Shown in pieces: positions 29,068-39,265 of a DNA stretch of 64,000 nt. Each line of letters begins with the position of its first letter. Position 1 is the first letter of the stretch. The position numbers were made by a program, and so were the translations under genes. A model generated the notes under the pieces. That model was given only the letters and a program-made list of their open reading frames with translations. It was not told the DNA's origin and made no database searches. Source of the stretch: Palaemon carinicauda. Lineage: Eukaryota; Arthropoda; Malacostraca; Decapoda; Palaemonidae. The stretch lies in NCBI RefSeq assembly GCF_036898095.1, contig NC_090745.1:78053130-78117129 (forward strand), read 5' to 3'.

Positions 29068-30566
29068 CTAGTGCTCTCCTCTTCCTCTATTGTAATCTCT
29101 CTCTCATTCTCATCTCCCATCACTGGCACCTCAACACCTGGAACAGCAATTATATCTGCCTCCCTATCATCCTCAACATTCAGCAAACTTTCAAAATATT
29201 CCGCCCACCTTTTCCTTGCCTCCTCTCCTTTTAACAACCTTCCATTTCCATCTTTCACTGTCTCTTCAATTCTTGCGCCGGCCTTCCTTACTCTCTTCAC
29301 TTCTTTCCAAAACTTCTTCTTATTCTCTTCATATGACTGACCCAGTCCCTGACCCCACCTCAGGTCAGCTGCCCTCTTTGCCTCACGTACCTTGCGCTTT
29401 ACTTCCACCTTTTTCTCTCTATATTTTTCATACTTCTCTATACTATTACTCTGCAGCCATTCTTCAAAAGCCCTCTTTTTCTCTTCCACTTTTACCTTCA
29501 CTCCTTCATTCCACCATTCACTGCCCTTCCTCATGCTGCCTCCAACAACCTTCTTGCCACATACATCACTTGCAATCCCAACAAAATTTTCTTTTGCTAA
29601 CTTCCACTCCTCCTCTAAATCACCAGTTTCTCTTACTCTCACCTCGTCATATGCCATTTTCAACCTTTCCTGATATTTACTTTTTACCCCCGGTTTTATT
29701 AGCTCTTCAACCCTCACTAGCTCCCTTTTACATCCACCTACTCTATTCCCCCACTCTTTTGCTACAACTAATTTTCCTTCCACCAAAAAATGATCAGACA
29801 TACCGTTAGCCATACCCCTAAACACGTGCACGTCTTTCAATCTTCCAAACATTCTTTTAGTTACCAACACATAATCCATTAATGCCCTTTCTACTACTCT
29901 TCCATTTGCCACTCTTACCCATGTATACTTATTTTTATCTTTCTTTTTAAAAAAGCTAGCACTTATTACCATCTCTTGTTCAACACACATATCTACCAGT
30001 CTCTCACCACTCTCATTTTCACCTGGTACGCCATACTTCCCAATGACACCTTCTACCTCTCCAGCGCCCACTCTAGCATTTAAGTCACCCATAACAACTA
30101 CATAATTCCTTCTACCCAGTCCTTCTACACACCTAGTTAATTCATTCCAGAACTCATTCCGCTCTTCTTCACTTTTCTCACTACCTGGCCCATACGCACT
30201 GACAAACGCCCAACATTCCCTACCCAACCTAACCCTTACCCATATTAACCTAGATGATATCTCCTTCCATTCCACTACTTTACCTGTCATCCATTCACTC
30301 AGCAATAAAGCCACACCCTCTCTCGCTCTTCCCCTTTCAATCCCAGACACTCTACCAGACATTTCACCAAACATTACTTCACTCTTTCCTTTCATCTTTG
30401 TCTCACACAAGGCCAATACATCCATCCTTCTACTTCTAAACATACTTCCAATCTCACATCTTTTACTCTCTATCGTACTACATCCACGCACATTCAAACA
30501 CCCCAAAACTAGAGTGCGGGCAGCAGTCACTCTCCCCCCAGCTCCATCTCTTTGTTGCTGTCTCAC
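29064..30566 (-). CDS. LINE apurinic-type endonuclease and linker (first half of ORF)
   Basis: About 500 codons. The exonuclease-endonuclease-phosphatase fold is clear: LGCLNVRG (Asn), LALCETKM (Glu), SAYGPG, VVMGDLNARVG (Asp/Asn) and SDHFLVEG (Asp-His) near residue 260. All catalytic positions are present. The rest is a basic linker leading to RT. The frame opens at a GTG at 30,566. No in-frame ATG lies between the upstream TAA (about 30,625) and the endonuclease core; the first in-frame ATG falls after the first catalytic motif, so the true start is unclear. One frameshift in a purine run (GAGGAAGAGGAGAGC, about 29,073-29,090) separates it from RT. Confidence 0.92.
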   Translation of the reverse strand: MRQQQRDGAGGRVTAARTLVLGCLNVRGCSTIESKRCEIGSMFRSRRMDVLALCETKMKGKSEVMFGEMSGRVSGIERGRAREGVALLLSEWMTGKVVEWKEISSRLIWVRVRLGRECWAFVSAYGPGSEKSEEERNEFWNELTRCVEGLGRRNYVVVMGDLNARVGAGEVEGVIGKYGVPGENESGERLVDMCVEQEMVISASFFKKKDKNKYTWVRVANGRVVERALMDYVLVTKRMFGRLKDVHVFRGMANGMSDHFLVEGKLVVAKEWGNRVGGCKRELVRVEELIKPGVKSKYQERLKMAYDEVRVRETGDLEEEWKLAKENFVGIASDVCGKKVVGGSMRKGSEWWNEGVKVKVEEKKRAFEEWLQSNSIEKYEKYREKKVEVKRKVREAKRAADLRWGQGLGQSYEENKKKFWKEVKRVRKAGARIEETVKDGNGRLLKGEEARKRWAEYFESLLNVEDDREADIIAVPGVEVPVMGDENEREITIEEEESTR

Positions 30567-30584
30567 AGGATTTTTTATACAGGA

Positions 30585-30605
30585 GAGGGGGTTCCCAGCC
30601 CCCTC
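30585..30605 (-). other. 5'-UTR hairpin of the LINE
   Basis: GAGGGGG and CCCCCTC flank a 7-base loop; a perfect 7-bp GC-rich stem just upstream of the endonuclease frame. Confidence 0.6.
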
Positions 30606-30673
30606 GTCCCGTCCCTTTTAGTCGCCTCTTACGACACGCAGGGATAACGTTGGCGCTATTCTAATTGTTTTAT

Positions 30674-30694
30674 GCCCCCGCGGCCACAGGGGGC
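30674..30694 (-). other. 5'-terminal hairpin of the LINE
   Basis: GCCCCC and GGGGGC around a 9-base loop form a perfect stem that ends one base from the 5' end of the element. Confidence 0.65.
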
Positions 30695-30695
30695 A

Positions 30696-30706
30696 TTTGA
30701 CCTAAT
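30696..30706. other. Target-site duplication of the LINE, right
   Basis: TTTGACCTAAT, second copy. 3' LTR sequence resumes directly after it. Confidence 0.93.
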
Positions 30707-31627
30707 TAACAAATTAAATATACGTGATGAAGGCATCACTTAGAATATATGTTAAAAGGCTCAATTTCTATAAATCAAGCAATTTATGGTCGACAATTGA
30801 TAATTTTAACTAGTGTAGCCTATAAACAAACCTAGTTTCACGAGCGATTTTCAATTACTGTGTTCAAGGCTTTATTTATTTTTTTACTTGAGGATGATAA
30901 AAGTCACCAAGAAATGCCACTACTATTGTGCCAATCAATACAATAACCCACCTTATAGCGACTTCATAGGATGAAATAGAGAATGGATATGATAATTCCA
31001 TAGCCATCGCTGAGGTCGCCTCCACATTCATCAATTGAGGTGTAGAGTTAATTTAATTCTTCATGGTGTTACACTTGGTATTCATAGCACTGAACACAAA
31101 GTCCCATCGTTGTAGAGTCCTGAAGAAAATGTCCAGCACTACGACGAAGAACATAAATCGATAAAATATCCAAAGTTAGGGTGAGGTGAGGAAGAGTAAT
31201 CACTCCTTGACGGTTGGTGTTGGACTGATTTTCCCTTCCAACAGTGACTTCAAGGTTACTTCGTAGAGTTGTTTGGCTCGGAATATTCAGAAAATTAAGT
31301 AGTTATATTTAACTCCTCTTTACTTTGGATTGCACAACGAAGGCTGAGGTCAGTTAATTAGCACAATTTTATTCACAGTGATTTACGAAAAATAAAGCCT
31401 CAAACATTAATTGAACAAACTAGAATTAAATTAAATTAAACAAATTGAAAGATACAAATTCAAAGAAATTATAAAGTAAACTATGGAGATAATTACCAAT
31501 TCCAAGAAATGTTTCTCCATGTAAGGTAATTACCGATCATAAAAAAAAATTTCTCAATCACCCAAAATAGCCATAATCTTTTTACAAAATGTTATAGGAA
31601 TGTATATTAAAATATATATTTTATGCA

Positions 31628-31854
31628 CTCCGAGGGGAGGGATTGAATTTTCATCTGAAAAATCAGTGGAAAATAAATTTAAAACAAAATAAACTTAACT
31701 AATAATATATACAGATTAAATGTCTTCCTGTGAAAGAATTTTCTTAGTTTTAACCATGCTGTCAATGGTCACTTGACATTAAAGGAATAGGGCATGTCAC
31801 ATAACGCTTGACAAATCTTCGACTTTTACCTAGCATTACTTTAGCCCCAGTAAC
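31628..31854 (-). other. BEL 3' untranslated segment
   Basis: Lies between the end of pol and the 3' LTR. A polypurine tract is expected beside the LTR, but on the coding strand the position is pyrimidine-rich (AATCCCTCCCCTCGGAG). Confidence 0.6.
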
Positions 31855-33162
31855 TTAATCGTAAATATTCTTGGTGAGCTCTTCAACAATTCCTATGAGG
31901 TAATCAATGGCTTTGGTCATATTTTCTTTAACAAGAACTAGATCTCCTACCCTTAACTGTTTATGTGGTACAGTTTTATACCTATCCTTTTTACTTGTTG
32001 CTTGATATACAAGATGGTTTAAAAAATCATTATTATAGAGGTCCATCAGCTTAGATTGTACTCTAACAAGTTTTTCATAGGAGTTCCTTATCAAATCCAC
32101 TGGATCAACTGACCAATCCGGATCTGAAGTAGTACCTTGCAACTGTGGAATGATATTCAATGTTACAAGATCACGGCCATATTACAACTTCTCTGGAGTT
32201 ATGACTTCAGGCAATTCCTCCGGAGAATATTCCCTCAATGAGTCTTTAAAGGATATAGGCCTGCGATTAATAAGGTGTACAGTTTTGGATACAGTAAACT
32301 CAAAATCCTTGTATGGTAAAATGTTTTTACCAATAGCTCCTTGTATCAGTCTTTTAGACAGCTTAACACAGATTTCAACTAATCCCCCAAGTTCACTGTT
32401 ACCCTTATAATAGTGATCAAATTTGATCTCATTCATATTATGCCTTCTCAGAAAATCTTTAGTTTCAAAATGAGAAAGAAAAGTCTCTATAATATTGGAT
32501 CCAGCAGTCATAAGAGTTCCCAAATCAGAGGCAATATACTCAGGTTTTCCAAATTGATAAATGTGGAGCTGCAAGGCTCTTAGCAAATCCTCAACCGAGA
32601 GACTATCACACAGCTTTAGATTTACCGCTCTTGACCACATGCAACTAATTACAAGGATCCATACCTTTTCTTTGGAATTGTTCACTTTAACATAAAAGGG
32701 TCCCATATGATCAATGTAAATATTACGGAATGGGACATTTGGTGGATCAATTCTAACTTCACGATAAGAACTTTGGTTTAATTTAATAGGTCTTTCCCTG
32801 AACCTTTTGCATCCAATACAGACCCTTATATACTTCTTTACTAAAGAAAATATATGGGGAATCCAAAAAGTTTTCCTAATTTCTTGTATAACAGAATAAC
32901 CCCCTGCATGATGCAAGCGAAGACGTGTGTGCCTTATTAACAAAGGAACTAATGGGCTACACTTTGACATCAGCAGGGGAAAACCATAGTCCCTGTATTT
33001 CCTAATTTTCTTAATTCTGTTACACTTACTTTTTACTCTCAGCAACCCTTTGTTATCTTGATATATATTTAACTGAGAAACCAAAGGTGGAATGTCACTT
33101 AATTTCTTTGAAGCAGAATTAAAGTACTCAAAAATCTCAGGAAACAGACTTTTCTGGTCCAA
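31855..33162 (-). pseudogene. BEL/Pao integrase and C-terminal domain
   Basis: Two frames (33,162-32,182 and 32,160-31,855) form the integrase. A zinc-binding N-terminal part has HTRLRLHH and CIGCKRF. The catalytic core has YIDHMGPF (first Asp), ASDLGT (second Asp; the usual Asn after it is Leu) and LGGLVE (Glu). The last frame is the C-terminal domain typical of BEL integrases (LRVGDLVLVKE). A stop or frame break near 32,170 separates the two. The enzyme would insert the DNA copy and make the 5-bp AGATG duplication seen at the ends. The catalytic triad survives, but the frame break makes this a pseudogene. Confidence 0.9.
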
Positions 33163-33183
33163 TAGAATTACTCTATGATATGC

Positions 33184-34482
33184 CTACTTGTAATAGTTAA
33201 AATCAGCAGAGTGAAGAAACAAATGAGAATACTGGTCTGGATGTTTGCAAACTAAGGAGGTTTTCAGACAATTCACAAACTTTATTACTAAAGCATTGGT
33301 ATTAACCAGCTTACCAAAACTAGATACTTTTTCAGGAGGAATTAATTGATAATGATCAGTGCCTTGAATTTCAACATATCCTGCAAAATGTTCTACCCTT
33401 TCAGAATAATCTGGGTCTGGAACCAGTACTGTAAGAATATCTCTACTAATAGTGTTATCTGATGCATCAGTCAAAAATTCTGGTCCCGTGAGAAAATTAG
33501 TCTTAGTTAACCGATTATGAGAAATAGGTCTGGTTACACAGTCTGCTGGGTTTTGTACACCTGAAACAAAAGAAAACTCCACCTGATGTGCCTCACACAA
33601 GTTAGCAATGTGTTCTAGTCTATTAAGAACAAACACTGAGCGTTTCTGCATTTTATCAAGCTTATGTACATACGAGTTGACCCAGCTAACCGTAACCAGA
33701 CTGTCAGAGTACATTCGCAGTTTATTAATCTTTATAGCTTCAATGCACCGATCTCCAGCAATATCTTGATATATATCAATTAAGCACTCTGTACCCAAAG
33801 ACAATGCTTGTAGCTCTAGAGACGGAATGGATTTTGACTCCAATTGCTTGTTGACAATTTTCGATTTTGACATTACGAAAGAAACAACATTTGTATTCAA
33901 GTTAAGAAAGTAAATGACGCAACCAAACATGACCTTACTACTGTCGGCAAATCCTACAAGATCATATAAATCCTTCCTATTTCCAACATTTCTGTCCAAC
34001 ATAACTGGTGGAGCAGAGTTTGCCTGCCTGGCAATACAACGCCACTCCCTCACTTGAGAGTCTGTCAATGTATCATCCCATCGCAAATTTCTTTGAACTT
34101 GCAAATCGTGCAAAAATAGCTTTGCTCTGTTCTGAAGGGGAGCATTAAAATTGTATACATCAAAATGGTTAGCAATAGACTTCAAAATAAGTCTCTTAGT
34201 GTTTGCTGAAATATCTAAAATGCTTGCCTTGGTAGAAATCTTATCAGTGGAACGATGCCACTGAAGACCTAGCAGTTTAATAGGGTCAGAAGTCACTTTA
34301 TCAAAATCATCATGAATATTCTCTTGTAGAGATGAACAATTTGTTGCAAAATGCTGCAAGTTAAATCTATAAGGTTTGAATATATCAGGAAGCACAGAAT
34401 ATGCCCACTTAAGATCAGCTTCCTCATCTGTAATGTATGCCCCATTTTCCATATATATTAGTTGATATACAAGACTCTTCAT
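33184..34482 (-). pseudogene. BEL/Pao RT connection and RNase H
   Basis: 432 codons. It opens near the end of RT, where the catalytic box reads YMENG (about 34,450) in place of the usual acidic pair. A connection region with LLGLQWHRSTDKI and RNLRWDDTL follows. RNase H then has VGFADSS (Asp), SIPSLELQAL (Glu) and RMYSDSLVTVSWV (Asp), then ADCVTRPIS. These motifs and their order are those of BEL/Pao pol. The open frame is long, but it is cut from RT on one side (34,488) and from integrase on the other (33,180), so the polyprotein is broken. Confidence 0.92.
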
Positions 34483-34487
34483 CCTGT

Positions 34488-35924
34488 TTATTTTGGAATC
34501 CGGCGTTTATCCAATATCAAAATTTTAAAGAGGGCCAACATGAGAATTGTGGGACTACACCTTAATCCGAAACTTAACCTAGAACATTTATACCCTACTA
34601 ATGAATAATCTGCTTTCTCAATATTTCTATACCAAAGAAACAGTATCCCTATTTTGATCATTTTCTGGCAAAGCAATTTGATTAAAAGCCTTTTCAAGAT
34701 CAAAGCATAATAAAAACTTACCAAATCTTAACTGTAGGAGAGCGGAGGCCAACTTTTGGTTTAATGAAGGCCCAGGAAATATTGCCATGTTGTGACTAAC
34801 TGCAGTTGGGAATTTAGAACTTTTTTCATACAAATTAGAAAGAAAAACTACACGGCATTTAGTGGTGTCCCTCTCTGGTTTAAAGACCCTCATGAAAGGC
34901 ATGCAACTATGCTCAGGATGAGTATCCATAAAATCCTCAAGATTATCAATTCTTTCTATGATGCCTAATGTCTCCTGAGGCTTAAAGGTGTCATTTACTA
35001 AGGCTAACTTATCAGGTAATTTTTGTAATTTAGATGTAAGGGTTTTCAACACCGATTTGGCTAAATTGTAGTTGTGGCCTAGTAGATGACTAACTTTTGG
35101 GTTCCATAACAGTGGCATACACAATCTTCCATCAACAGTCCTATGGGTTTCTTCTAAAGCATACTCTATAAGCCTGTCATTCAGTTCTACATTATCTTCA
35201 TGATATTGACCTCTGTCTTCCCCAACATAATATTTACAAGAGAGTTCTAAGCATTCATTTGTAGCCCTATTCATCTCAGATTCTATTATCTGACCATCAT
35301 CATCAAACAACTCATATGTATTAGAAGTCTCCAATTCATTTAAAGCTGAAGATTCTACTGAAACGTTCTCTTTAGTTCCTGTTGGAAGTACATTTACAGC
35401 TTTTAACATATTTTGCACATTTGACTTCATGGAAGAACAAAGATTCAAGAATCTTAAATTGCTCTTTAATTTATTTATGTCTCCCTTTAGTAAAATACCC
35501 AAGCATGTATCAGAATGAATGGAATCATTTAATTTCCCAAACACTATATCCTTTTCAGGGATAGAATGCAAGGACTCTGATCCTAATATAAATTTAATAT
35601 TGACTATCCTATCTGTAGAATTTAACAATCCCTGATCTGCTAGCTTGTATCCCTTTGCAACAAACCCACCGACTACTTCATTTAGCCCATGTAACTGCAA
35701 TGAAATATCAATTGAGGGAAGACAAAATGCATATACCATATAACTATTGCTACCAATTGGCAACTCAGTTTCAACTTGTTTAGTCTTATAACTCTTAGAG
35801 GAATTAATACCATTAATGGTTAAAGAAACTGCATTATTTACAACTTTTAAGTTTAAATCTTGAGCCAAATTTTCTTCAATGTAATTTGCTTGACATCCAG
35901 TGTCTTTAAGGACCCTGAGGTTGG
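34488..35924 (-). pseudogene. BEL/Pao protease and reverse transcriptase
   Basis: The frame 35,868-34,627 plus a second frame to 34,488. The protease site VLKDTGCQ (Asp-Thr-Gly) lies at about 35,910-35,890, next to the Tc1 insertion, so the insertion cut protease off from gag. RT follows with PFMRVFKPERDTTKCRVVF and LLCFDLEKAFNQIAL (first catalytic Asp), then after a frameshift near 34,660 RLSFGLRCSPTILM. The final catalytic box is in the next frame and is altered. Protease and RT would process the polyprotein and copy the RNA in the particle. Confidence 0.92.
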
Positions 35925-35926
35925 TA
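35925..35926. other. TA target duplication of the Tc1-like element, left
   Basis: TA directly before CAGTTGCCTC. Matched by TA at 40,166-40,167 after the mirror sequence GAGGCAACTG. Confidence 0.9.
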
Positions 35927-36785
35927 CAGTTGCCTCAAAGTATTCCTTTACCCCTTACGCTTATGTTTTATGAAAATAGTATGGTAACACCGCAATGAAA
36001 GCCTATTTGTCTTGTAACGACGGACGTGAATGGTCGAGCTATTGTTATGCCAGTGCTCCTATTTTTATAAACACTACTGTAGACAATATATTAATGATAT
36101 ACGAATAATAGTTCACATTACAAGTGAAATAAGTATAGTAACAGAGTAGTAATAATAGCAATGGTAAAAATCATATTCATTCCTGATTAATCAGACATCG
36201 TCAACCTTCGTTACATTCAGTTGAGGCAGGCGTTTGCTGAAATCCAACTTTAGTTCATAGTAGATATATGGGTTCTTTTTTCAGAACATAATTATTTGAA
36301 TGGAAATACGCTTTCGATTTATATAATCCATCAATTTATAAAGAAATGAGATCATAAACCGCAAATTTCAAGACCTATAAATATAATTTCATAAAGGCAA
36401 TTATGATAGCCATTGACAGGTCATGATACGGAAGGCTTGGGGAAAAATTAATAGACAACCCGATGTATAAAGGAACAAATATATCCAGTGTATCATTCAT
36501 ATATATATATTTTTTTAATTCGAGCCACGTCTCACCAGAGTAGCCTAGATGGAAATTTCTCTGGGCGGTAATTAAACTCGAGTCATCTGAGTAACAACAC
36601 ACCTTGCCCACCCTGATGGTCTTTATATCATGATAAAATCAGTACTCATATTGATGAGAGAGAGAGACTGAACTATGGTTGGTTTTATTTTGTCAATTTC
36701 GTTGGTATTATCAAACAATACTATATAGACCTTTTATAATACCTTGATAATGACAACAGGGACTCGATTAGATAAATGTTGTATA
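35927..36785 (+). repeat. Tc1-like left terminal inverted repeat
   Basis: Mirrors 39,266-40,165. Compared with the right arm it lacks a ~30-base segment near 36,135 and a ~20-base segment near 36,630. Internal landmarks are ATTAATCAGACATCGTC, CAAGCCTTCC (reversed) and CTATGGTTGG. Confidence 0.92.
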
Positions 36786-37686
36786 GCCATGTCATTATAT
36801 AATAAGATAACTCCGATATCCTTGTGTCTTCAATACTTATTACAATACGGTGGGGGTCTGAAACAAGTTATTGACGTCAAACTAGCTGTTTCACAGTTCT
36901 CGTTCAATATGTAATATTTCCCTCCACATATGACCTAACAAAACATCAAGAAGGAATCATCAGTCGCATGTTAATTTTTATGAAAATAAATTCCATGATG
37001 ATCATTCTCAGAGTAGTAAGGTATAAATTCATGACGGGCAGTTCGAGAATTTATCGGTTGTCAAAAGCCCACTTGACAACGGAATTACTTTAGGGAATGT
37101 AAGTGCTTCGTAAGATATCACTTTTAATACTAAATATTCTAGATAAGATAATTAGCAATTAAAACTTGCAACTAGATGCACCATAGATGGGTAGATACAT
37201 AGAGATAAAGAGATGGATTGAATTGCTTTCAGGTATCGTCAGGTTTAGAATTTTTTTTTTTTTATTTTACATTTAACTTAAATGACTAAATTGCACCCTC
37301 AGTTGAGCTGGCCTTGGTCTTAATCGTTGGTAAAAAATGAAATACCCAAGTCTTTTATTATATGATTATGAATTTTCTTTATTAAAATCAGCTGGATTCA
37401 TCGATGAATTTATAGCAAATATCTGAAAACTATGTATTACAAATTTGTGATATTCAATGTTTAATCGCAATCATAACTTCGTATTAACCTTTTGTTTTAG
37501 TACTCAAGCGATACTGGTTGATTGAAGCTTATTATTTTTTTTTTTTCAGTTTCCATTTTCATAACATTCCTTACATTTGTGGGCAAGGTTTAGTGAAATC
37601 ACTATGGAAATAAATTATTTAATTCTAGTTATACAATGTTGAATTGTAAAAAAGAAAATAAGTAAAACAAGATCGTATTTGAAACA
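36786..37686. other. Tc1-like non-coding interior
   Basis: AT-rich, no ORF or repeat recognised; lies downstream of the transposase stop and would hold its 3' UTR. Confidence 0.6.
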
Positions 37687-39166
37687 TTAATATTTTGTCC
37701 ATCCACCATTATGTGCAATAACATCTTGCAATCTGTTTTGCATTGACGAGACGTGGTTATACACAACTTGTCGGTTGCGGCGGAACAGTTCCCAATTGTT
37801 GAGAACATGCTGGAAAAGACGCTGGTGGTTACGCTCCTGACCCTGCTCCCAGCTGTTGACGATGTTCCCCCAGACATTTTCGATCGGGTTCAAGTCGCAT
37901 GCTTTGCTCAGCCAGGGAAGGAGAACAATGTCGCGCTGTTCAGCAAACCATGCTCGGACAATCCTCGCAGTATGGATGGAACAGTTATCCTAAAAGAAAT
38001 AATATAACTGATTAATCATACTGTTAGAACAAGGTGGAAGGAGAACAATTTATATTTTCAAAATAAATGACGGCAAAATAATGCCGTTTAGTCCAGCAAA
38101 AGGAGTCACAATAATGATTAATAAAAGGGCTTGAGTAGCCAAGGAGGAGACGTGGGTGTTGTGTGTTGATAAGAATATTCGGTCTACTTTTCATGAAGAG
38201 GCAAAAAATACCTTGTAACAATTTCAGTGGCTTTATTTGGCCGCTTTAGATTCATCAGGGAATGTAGATCAATGATGTTGATGTAAGATCCTTTTACAGT
38301 TATAAAACTAATAAATCCAAGACAAAAGTCTTATTGAGTAATTTGAAACTACTTTATGACCAATATCAGCAATGAGTTGATACCATATTTGTCAAGAAAG
38401 GGCATTCATATAACTAAAAAAAAAAAAAAAAAAACAATGCACATACCTGCATGAAAATTATCTGCTCAGGATAAGGAAGAGCATAAGCGCGAACGGAAGG
38501 AACCATCACCTCTTCCAAAATTTCGAGATACTGCTCAGCGTTGAACCTTCCACTGATCTCGGCCAATTCACCAACGCCATGCAGGTGTATCCACCCCCAA
38601 ACGTTACAGGTGATATGGCCGCTTCTGGCTACTTGATAAATATTCTGGCTGTCGTATCTCGTGTTATCACGCCTCCAGCAATGCAGACGACCATGCGTGT
38701 TAGAAGCGAAGGTCTTTTCGTCACTGAAAATTACTCTGCCCCAGAAGTCTAACCCCTCTTCCAAATAACGTTGAGCAAATTCCAGCCGTGCCGTTTTATG
38801 ACGATCCTCCAGCTTTTGTTTCACTGCCGGAGTCCTATGGTGGATACCGTCTGCGTGGAGCCTATTTCTTATAGTTCCAGACGAAACACGCAAGTTCAGT
38901 GTGTCCCTTATGGCAACTGCATTTATAAATGGGCTTTGCGTGGCTACTTCCGAAATTGCCCTATCTTCTTCTGGGGTCGTTTTTCTTGGCCCACCAGCTC
39001 TTGGCCTGTCGTTGAGGTTTCCAGACTCTTCCCATCTTCGACACCAAAGTCGAACTGTTGGCAATGAAATTCCTAATTCTCTTGCAATACGTTTGTAAGA
39101 CATGCCAGAGTCTCTCATGCCTACAATTCTGCTCCTATTGCTGATTCTTTGTTGATTGCGATCCAT
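37687..39166 (-). CDS. DD35E Tc1-like transposase, two exons
   Basis: Exon 1 is 39,166-38,447 (240 codons from an ATG); exon 2 is 37,989-37,687 (100 codons plus stop). The total of 340 residues is the usual Tc1 length. Residues 10-70 form a helix-turn-helix DNA-binding domain (GMSYKRIARELGISLPTVRL) followed by the basic GRPR-like DRPRAGGPRK. The catalytic core has VIFSDEK (first Asp), IIFMQ then DNCSIHTAR across the splice (second Asp), and DLNPIENVWG (Glu). By my count 35 residues separate the second Asp from the Glu, so it is DD35E, not the DD34E of classic Tc1. No stop or frameshift occurs in either exon. The enzyme would bind the terminal repeats, cut and paste the element, and join it at TA. 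Confidence 0.92.
37990..38446 (-). other. Intron in the Tc1-like transposase
   Basis: 457 bases, from a donor CAG|GTATGT to an acceptor TTCTTTTAG|GAT. It is phase 0 and splits the gene just before the codon of the second catalytic Asp. It holds a 17-base A run near its 5' end. Without splicing, the reading frame ends soon after the donor and no active enzyme is made. Confidence 0.85.
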
Positions 39167-39265
39167 TGTCTACTCTAGTCACTAAACCGCTACTCCAGAG
39201 AATGACATAATGGACTAACAGAGGTCACGACATCACTTACTGGCCCCGCCTCTCTCTCTTTCTGA

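Larger units (their letters stand above)
27315..30695 (-). mobile_element. RTE-like LINE inserted in the BEL 3' LTR
   Basis: A 3,381-bp non-LTR retrotransposon, apparently complete. It has a 5' UTR of about 130 bp with GC-rich hairpins, an endonuclease-plus-RT coding region, a 3' UTR of about 260 bp and a short (TATG)n tail next to the target duplication. An 11-bp target duplication flanks it and the empty site is known from the other LTR. The coding region is broken by only one frameshift, so it is much younger than the other LINE copies here. A single-ORF design with a short microsatellite tail fits the RTE group; the exact clade needs a tree. Confidence 0.93.
26858..31627 (-). repeat. BEL/Pao 3' LTR, split by a LINE
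   Basis: Starts TGAGCAGA and ends TTTTATGCA. It matches the right LTR over its full length except for the block 27,315-30,706. Without the LINE and one target copy it is about 1.38 kb. Confidence 0.95.

Noticed and set aside
29216..29809. 197-codon open frame on the plus strand
   Set aside because: Lies antisense to the LINE endonuclease, which has clear catalytic motifs; pyrimidine-rich shadow frame.
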